Shown here in pieces: positions 12,601 through 21,600 of a DNA stretch of 64,000 nt. The notes below the pieces were generated by a model that was given only the letters and a program-made list of their open reading frames with translations, made no database searches and was not told the DNA's origin. Position 1 is the stretch's first letter, and each line of letters begins with the position of its first letter. Origin of the DNA: Amyelois transitella (lineage: Eukaryota > Arthropoda > Insecta > Lepidoptera > Pyralidae); the NCBI RefSeq assembly GCF_032362555.1, contig NC_083515.1, forward strand, positions 97,001 to 161,000. Direction: 5' to 3'. A program made the position numbers and the translations under genes.

Positions 12601-15600
12601 ATTCATGTTATGTTAATAACTTTGTATGTACCTACTGTTTTACATCAAAGGTTATGGGGTCAAAGCTATATTGGGTAGGTACATGAAACTCGCGTCGTTC
12701 ATTTCAACAAGATCAGTACTTACAATAAATACAATAATAAAGCCTTATTTCAAGGATGACTTACGTTTTTTTATTATAATATTAATATTATTAAAGGTAA
12801 AAATTATGAAGATCTAAAAACTCGACACGATTTTTAGTACCATAACAAAAAATGTTACAATATTGATAAGTAAGAAATGTTAATGTACATATAACGCAAG
12901 TTAAGGTAAGTCACGTGCGACCGCGCGGCGGCTGCTAGTTGGCTGAGTGATGAGCTGCTATTAGTTTTGCAAGTGATAACCACCTTTAAATTGGATATTT
13001 CAATCGATGATTTGACTGATTATATAGCACCCAGCAAATAAGTAGACCCTAGAATTAAACACTCACGGGATGCACAGTAGCAATTTTTCATATAAAACAT
13101 CTGTGTAGCGTCCATAAAGTAGAATTTTGTTCAACTTTCGGGCCGGGCAACAAACTTTTTGGCGGGAACAGACACGTCATTCATATCGAAAAATAGAATA
13201 GAATCATTTTCGAAATTTGATACAAGGTATCTGGTCAAACAAGCAGTAAAAATGAAACACAACCTCATAAGATAGGAGTACTGGCTGGAAAACAAATGAA
13301 ATTAAAAAAAGGAACAATAAAAGGATTATTAGCGCCAAACCATATTTTAAGTTCGTGTTTAAAATATGGTTTTTAAACTGTTGTTCAGTTCAACTTATTG
13401 TTTTTATTATTTAAAGTCCTTTAACTTGAATAGTTAGTTCATCAGTGCATTTACTATTGTAAAATTGTAAATATACTTAAAATGTTGCGATAATACAGTC
13501 CAATTTACATAGCTTATTCTGCAGTTTTCTTCACGACGCCTACAAATCATTTCCTTTACTTACATTTAAAGAAGTGAAAATGTTTATTTTGTGAGTTCAA
13601 TAAACAGTATCACTTATTGACGTCAACATAACTTAAATTTAATTATATCTACTACCGCTTCCAAAGATCGAAAAAACAACACTGCAGCGTTTTCACCAGA
13701 CGTCAATTTAAAAATATGGATCTCTTAAATCTAAATCATGGACATTGTCTACATTAAAAGATAGTGTAATATACATATAATTAATGATTTCAGTACGTAC
13801 ATACTGTACAAATTATGACAATAACATATGTCAAAAACTCCGTGCTGTAAAAGTGAAAGAGTCTTCAGTTTTTCTTAACATACATAATATTATCGAATAT
13901 TTATTGGGAGGGCATTGTCGAAAAGAGAAACATGTGTGCATTTTGTCTAAGCCCCTGGAAGTGTAGTTGGAGACAATGAGTGCGCAATATCCGCCAGGGG
14001 GCGGGTAGCGGCCGCCGCCCGCCGCCGCGGAGTGCCGGACGGCGTCCGCGATCGATACCACATCAGCGGCCCCCGCGGCGAACCGGACGCGCGGTACACT
14101 GATACGGGGACCTTGTGTATCCTGCAGTACAGGATTCTTGTACTTTGAAAGTTCGTAATTATATATTGATTATTATTTAATGTACTTTATTTATTTGTTT
14201 TTTTTAGTGGTTTTTAATAATTATGTACGACGAAAATAATGTCTTTACTTTCCTTGTTAATGATTATATTCTGATTTTTATCTTTATAATCGATAAAAAA
14301 ATATTTAAGTTATTTTTAAAGTAAGCTCGAGGCCTATTTTTTATGATACTACATACATACGATCTCAAATAATGCAGTCTTCATAAGAAAATTTTTTTTT
14401 AAAAGAAATTAGTCAACAAAAGCGTGTGGTACAGGCGTGCTCGTGCGAGCCCAGTGTGTCGGGGGGCGTCGTGTCGCCCCGTGCGTGCGGTATCAGGCTG
14501 ATAAGGCGGAGTGACCGCTATCAGCGTCACGCACCGCGACAACTTCGCGCCGGTCGCGCGGCCGCACCCTATCACTTTGTACCGGCGGCCGATTATTGGA
14601 ATTAAATAATGTTTTCATAGGCATTGGACGCCTTGTTTTCTACTTGTAAAAATATTTAAAATGAAAAACCTTTTGAGTATACTAATAAATGAACCATTGA
14701 CATTATCAAGTGAAGCTAAAAATAATAATATGATTTGAATAGGATGCCAACTTTTATTTGTGGAATAACAGAAATAGAATAAAATACAAATCCAAAATGT
14801 GCGCCAACTGAAACAACAAACAGCATCGCGAACGCTTACGCGCGAGCAAGGTCACACGGTGCGGAAATAATCTGTTGATCGAGCGGCGTGAAGCGCGGCG
14901 CGGCTGAACAACATGGCGTGTGTACACAACACGTACGTGATGTGGCGGCCCACATCGATCTCCCTGCTTTAGTCGTTTTGTTGGCGCAGTCCCGCGGGAG
15001 CCGGCCGGGGGCATGTGGCGGCGGCAGTGAGGCCGCGCGCCCGGGACCCTCGCGGGAGCCCCACATGTGAGCGGGGACCGCCGGGACCTCCCACTCGAGG
15101 TGAGTGTCATATCACTTTCTTTCGAGGGCAATCAAAGCAACCACCACCACCTTTGCACATTCAAGGTTTTTATGAAATGGTCGGGCTTCGCTTTTGGTAG
15201 GTATGTAGGCCTATTTTGTTGCACAAATCTTATGTTTTTATTAAATTTTATCTAAATATATAAAAGATACGGATTGACTGATATATCACCGCACAGCCCA
15301 GACCTTTAATTTAAGACAAAAATTGGTCGTACGTGGTCCGGCAAACGAATATATTTATGAATGAATATCACTGTTGAATACTTCAACATCCTAATGCATA
15401 GATAAGATAAACACAAAATATAAAGATCATAGATGGATCACTTGATAAAAGAATTAAATTTATTATTTAGTTCTTTTTGCTCAACCTAATTTGACATACT
15501 GGATATGATCTACATATTTACCTAATAGTAAAATCCCAAAAAAATGTGTAAATGAGAAAACAAGCGATTCCGACAGAGGCGTCGACGTGTAGACGCATTT

Positions 15601-18600
15601 GAATTAAGTAAGTTTTCTCACGATTTCTCCAGGATTCGTCAAATCTTGGCGTGATGACCGTGAGGCTAACTAGGAAGTTCTTGAAAGGATTTTTTTAAAA
15701 CAAATGATGAGGTCAAATCTTAATCGTTCGAACGGCGAACGACATGAACGGAGGATCTTAGAAAAACAATGCCTAGATTCCGGTATTGCAGGCTGTGGCC
15801 GCCACAGACGTGTACCATTTCCCTGCGGTTCCATTTAAGCTTATTCAAAAGAAACGGTCACGCTAATCATTAAATTAATTGGCGAACTTCGATTGGTCAA
15901 AATTGTGTATACGACCCGCAAAATTAAGTTTCGTTATAAGTTTAAGCGATTCGATATTCCATTTGTCAGATGGAGCGGTCGTCGCTGGAGGAGATCGAGG
16001 TGCTGGCGCAGTGTGCGTGCTGCAAGTGCGTGTTCGACGAGGAGCGGCCGCCCAAGCTGCTCGCCTGCCACCACCACTTCTGCCTGCGCTGCGTGGGCTC
16101 CGTGCTGCGGCGCGGCCGCGACGTGTGCTGCCTGCTGTGCGCGCGCCGCACCGAGCTGTCCGCGCGCCTGCCCACGCACCGGCCCGTGCTGGCGCTGGCC
16201 CGCCGCCTGGCGCCGCCCGAGCTGTGCGCCGCGCACGCGCTGCCGCAGCTGTGGTGCGGCGCCTGCGGCCAGCGCGCCTGCCGCGCCTGCGCCGCGCACC
16301 GCGCGCACGAGCTGCGGCCGCGCGCCGCGCTGCTGGCCGACGGCCGCGCGCTGCGGGCCGAGCTGCTGCGGGCCGCCGCGCGCCGCCGCGAGCTGCAGCT
16401 GCGCGCGCTCGACGCCGCCACCGCGCTCAAGCTGGCGCTCGAGGCCGAGCTGGCCGCGCCGCCGCCGGCCGCGCCGCCCGCGCCCGCCACCCTCGCCGCC
16501 GCCGCGGCGCAGTGCAGCCGGCTGCGGGAGCGGAGCGCGGCGGCCGCGCTGCGGGCCCGCCTCGACGACCTCGTGCGGAGCGCCGCCGGCCCCATCGACG
16601 CGCACGTGCTGCGCCGCGCCGGCCTGCCGTGCGACGCGCCGCCGCCCGAGCCCGGCGACCCGCTTCTGCTGCTGGCCAACTACTGCACGGCGCAGCTGTA
16701 CTGGCGGGGCGCGCTGGCCGCCGACGCGGATGCGCTGGTCCGCATCGAGGAAACGCAGGAGGCAGCGGAGGACGCCGCCAGCTCGGCCAGCACCAGCCGC
16801 GCGGGCGCGTCGCCCAGCAGCCCGCTGCGGCCGGGCTCGCTGCCGCTCTACTACTTCGAGCTGGAGGTGGACGGCGCCGCGTTCGGGCGCGTGGTGATCG
16901 AGGTGCGCGGCGACGTGGCCCCGCGCATGGCGCGCAACTTCGACGCGCTGGCCTCGGGCGCGCCGGGCGCCGGCTACCGCGGCTGCGCCGTGTTCCAGTG
17001 CTGGGAGAACGAGAGCGTCATCACGGGCGACTTCGAGCTGAACAACGGGCGCGGCGGGCGCTCGGCGTTCGCGGAGAGCTACTTCATGCCGGACGACACG
17101 CGGCTGGCGGCCGTGCGCGGCGCCGTGGGCATGCGGCGCTCGCAGAAGCGGCACGACAACCTGGGGCTGGTGGGCTCGCAGTTCCGCATCGTGCTGCGGG
17201 AGATGCGCGGCTTCACGGCCATCTTCGCGAGCGTGGTGGAGGGCCTGGAGCTGGTGGACCGGCTGGCGCGCACGGGCGACTCGGCCGGGAAGCCGCACTC
17301 CGCCATCCTCATCGCCGGCTGCGGCAGGCTCGACTGAGCGCCTTTCGCCTCTACCGCGACCCTCGTAGCTTATGTTTCCAATCCGTCGGACCAACCGCGA
17401 TCGCGAGTACAACGTGAGATATTTTTGTACGTGTAGGGTATTTTGAAGTATTTACGCGTATTTCGGAAGGTCGTCGCCTCGAGCTTGTGCGCGGCGTCCA
17501 CGGCGGGCGCCCGCAGTTTCTTCGCGATCTGATGTTCGTCTCGTAGTAGTGGGCCTACACTCGGTATTGTACTGTGTCATTGATACATTAATATATTTTC
17601 GTTGGAGTGCGGGAGCCGAGGCCGGCCCCGCGTCGTTGCGGCTAGATAATAAGTTACAAATTATAACGTTTTGATCGTATGTGTGTCAATATAAATGTTA
17701 AACATTTTAGATATAATTTATCGTGTAGTCGGAGGGCCGGCACAGCGGGGTCATATATGTATAGCGGAGATATTTACTCGTACGTAGATGAATATATTTA
17801 CAAGCAAACGTTACCTCTCGAATGGCGCGTCAGGAAGGTTATGACACGAATTATCAATTCCCGGGGTTTAAGACTGTGATGATAATTAGGTAGCGGAGTC
17901 AGTCAGTGCCTGCTTTATATCGGATATATTTACTATTGAACGTTATCGTCTCTTCGGTCTTGTTAAGTTTATTTTTCTATTAGCAAAGTTTATCGGCGGC
18001 GGTCGCTCGGCACATGATGTATTCGTGTTGACTATATTCATATTATATTGTAGCGCGTTTATTTCTCGATATAGTTTATGGAAGTAGCGAAGTGAAGCGG
18101 ACCCGGGGCGCGGGCTTGTTAAATGTTACGTGTGCAGACATATATTAATGTCCGAAGCGAATTCGTGATAAAATATAAGTTGATGGAGCAGCACATTCGT
18201 GTTTCATTTTGCACACCAGCATTACCTCCTTATATAATGTATCAGCACCTGAATATTCATTAGGTATGAGGTGGACAAACCTTTCTGAACAATATTTCAA
18301 TACATATAATCTTGATGATATTGATGGCCTCCATACCTTGTTTGTTTGTAATATCTTTATTGCATAGAAATTTACACATTAACAAGAAAATATTACATAG
18401 TTATAAAAGAAACAAATCACTTTTACCTTATTTTGTTTTGATACTTATTTATTAATTACATTCAAAATGAAAATTGGATCAAGTATTAACTGATGTTGCT
18501 GGCCGAATATAACTCGATGGACACACATTTCAATCTGCTGGGACGTGCAGACGATGCGATCGACGTAATTAAATATGATAACGAAGCTCACGTGTTGAAA

Positions 18601-21600
18601 GTATACCGATTTTTCAAAAGCTTTTGATATTGTTATTCATTTTGCTCTTTGCTAGAAATGGCTCCTATTTATTTATGTAAATGTTTGCGTAGGTGCTAGT
18701 AGTCTCAAATAAGTAGTTAGTACAAAGTACAAAACTGATAATCGTAGATGGCTTATATCTGTATAGATATATTGTCAGGCGCTCCACAAGGTTCATACTG
18801 GGCCCTTTACATTTTTGTTGCTGTTTGTAAATTATTTTTGTCCTGATCATATTGTATAATTGATTTGGGGATCAATATGCTACAAAATGACCTAGATAAA
18901 GCAGTTCATTTAGCAAAAGGATAGAATGCCAAATTACTAACTAACTCAGTCAATACCATACAAACCAAAGGTTAAGGAGAATGGGTCCCGAAAGGTAAGG
19001 GCTAGTTGTCACTCGCTGAACGTGGCTACCTAGAGTCGAGCAGTGAGAGCGGTGAGAGCGGTGAGAGCGGTGAGAGCAGTGAGAGTACCTTGTAGTAGAC
19101 GTCGGGCACGTACTGCGCGTCGGCCGAGTCGCGGATGTAGCCCAGCTCGGGCGCGTCGCGCGTGGGCAGCAGCACGCCGTCGCGCACCAGCGCCTGGCAC
19201 TGCCCCGACACCTGTCGCATGTACACGTTCAAGGTCATCACTCTGTACTCGTATCGTATCAACTTGGATCAAAATTTCACAGTTTAACCACGTTTCAATG
19301 TGGGCTGACATTTTCACTCCAAAATTATGACCACAAGTGGACCTCAGAATCATCGCCCAGGAAAACCGAAATTAACGCTAAGGCGATTATGAAGGCATAG
19401 AACTTCAAACCGCAATCGGAATAAACGCCAGGATGATAAAATATCAAATATACATACGAGTATAACAGTATTCTACGGGTTCATACGAGATTTTAAATGA
19501 AATTACAGACAAAAGATTTCAGCCCAAGTAGACGTTACACTGCAAACAAATCTATTGGTGCAATTTTGTATTTATGGACGTTCTACGGGAACGAAGTTCT
19601 CAGGCAGCAGTAGAGCTGTAAAGAGCGGGATCTGACCTGGTAGCCCTCCATGTGCACGCGCTGGCTGTCGTCGCCGGTGACGCACACGGTCACGAACTTG
19701 GAGCCGAAGTATCCGCTGGAGGCGTGGCGGCACGCCGACGGGAACTCGTTCTGGAAGTGCCCCGCCATGATGCACTCCTGCGCCGACAGGAAGTGGGTGT
19801 CCACGCCGCTGGTGCGATAATACGACGGGGTAACGAAGTGTTGTGCAATTGTCAGAGATCTTATTGTATTGAAAGGAGTGACACTTTTAAGTAAAATAGG
19901 TCTGTATAAAGTGGTCCACATCGCATATGTGGTGGATGAGTATCATACGAATATTGGTGCTAAGAGTCCGCCGGAAGTCGCTTCGTGGCAAACCTGAACA
20001 TGACGTACCCAATCCAGGATTACGGTCATCGTGGACTCTACCTTCTCCTCAGAGAATTGATCATATATCCGGGTCTTACGCTAGGAGAATGATGAGGAAT
20101 GAGACAGACACAGCTTTCGCGATCTCTTGTCACGTCTTCCTGTTAGCAGACTGTCTCGCGCAGTCTATGCGGTTTCTTACTGCCGAGTTTACTCGATTAA
20201 TTGGGTCGGTCAGCCCACACAGAAAGGAGGCGGTAATGTGTGTGATACCGGATGTGCTGCACGGCGCCGGCGCGGTCGGCGGGCAGCAGGTCGGTGAACA
20301 GCCAGCCCACGCGGCGCAGCCCCAGGCGCGCCGCCAGCGCGTCCAGCGCGGCGCCGCGCGCGTCCGCCTCCAGCCGCACGTGGTCGCGCGACGCCGACTG
20401 CGGCGGCTCGTAGATGGCCGCCACGCGCGCGCGGATGCCTGCGCAACGGTAACCCGATCGTTATCTCTGCGCTGCCCCGAGCACCGCCCTCACAGGTTAT
20501 AGATAGTTACCGAGCGGCACGTCGGGGTGCGGCTCGTAGCGGCCGTAGAGGTAGCCGACGCGCTGGTGGCCGCTGGCGCGCCAGTAGGCCAGGAAGCGCT
20601 CCACCAGCGCGGGGTGCTCCACCAGCACGTTGTCCACGTGCCGGTAGCGCTGCCGGTTGAGCGTCACGGCGCCGGGCTGGCACTTGCTGCAGATGCCGCG
20701 CGGCCACGGCGGGTGCTCCTTGCAGCCTGGGGACACGTCTCCGTTACACAGAAGTACACACAATCTCGACGCTAAAGCTTAAATTAACTTTTCAAACTGA
20801 AATTTTTACCTTTAAATAGTAAAAGTCCCGGCATATCAAAAGCGAATCAGAAGTAATAATTTGAAAAGCACGAAGTTGTGATACAAAATTAAATATACTC
20901 TGACCTGACAGGGTCACAACAAAGAGATTATAGATTTCTTTTTTGACAAACAGTGTTGAAAATGCGATTCAGTAAAACGTTCACATCAAGAAGGTATATG
21001 GCACAATATTTTTTTAGGGATTTCTACCTAAAAGGCAACAATTATATTCCCATATAAAATGGTCGCTAGGGATCGATAATAGGCTATTTGATGTTTTTTA
21101 GAAACGGTTTAAAATTATTCTTTATGGCATAATAAACACACTTCATTTATATTTCCAAGAAATACGCAGTATTTATAATAAAAAATGAATTATAAAGGTT
21201 GAAATTTAAATAGCACTCCAAAATCTCTCATAGTAATGGCGGACGCTATATAGCCTGTGTGACGTCACACGCAAGTAAACTGATTATCATTAGGTGCAGT
21301 TTCAGTAGTAACAGTGATTTTGATTATATTTCTCTCAATTTATCGAACAAAATGGTTCATAAATGGTGTGTAGTACCACAATGTACAAATACTTCAATAA
21401 AAACTCCGAAAAAAGTGTTTGTGTCTGTTCCAACGAATCCAAAAAGACAAAAGAAGTGGTTGCAGTTAGCTCGAAGAGATTCAAAGAGTATTTTATCGCA
21501 TTCAAATGTTTTTATGTGTGAAGATCATTTTGATGCAAGTATGCTGGCAATATTTGAGTTATAGCAAACAATAAAACAAATAAAACATAACCTATTAGTA

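Noticed and set aside
15879..17417. 512-codon + ORF and 492-codon - ORF over the RING gene
   Set aside because: Very GC-rich sequence leaves all frames open. Only the 455-residue frame shows RING, B-box and cyclophilin features.
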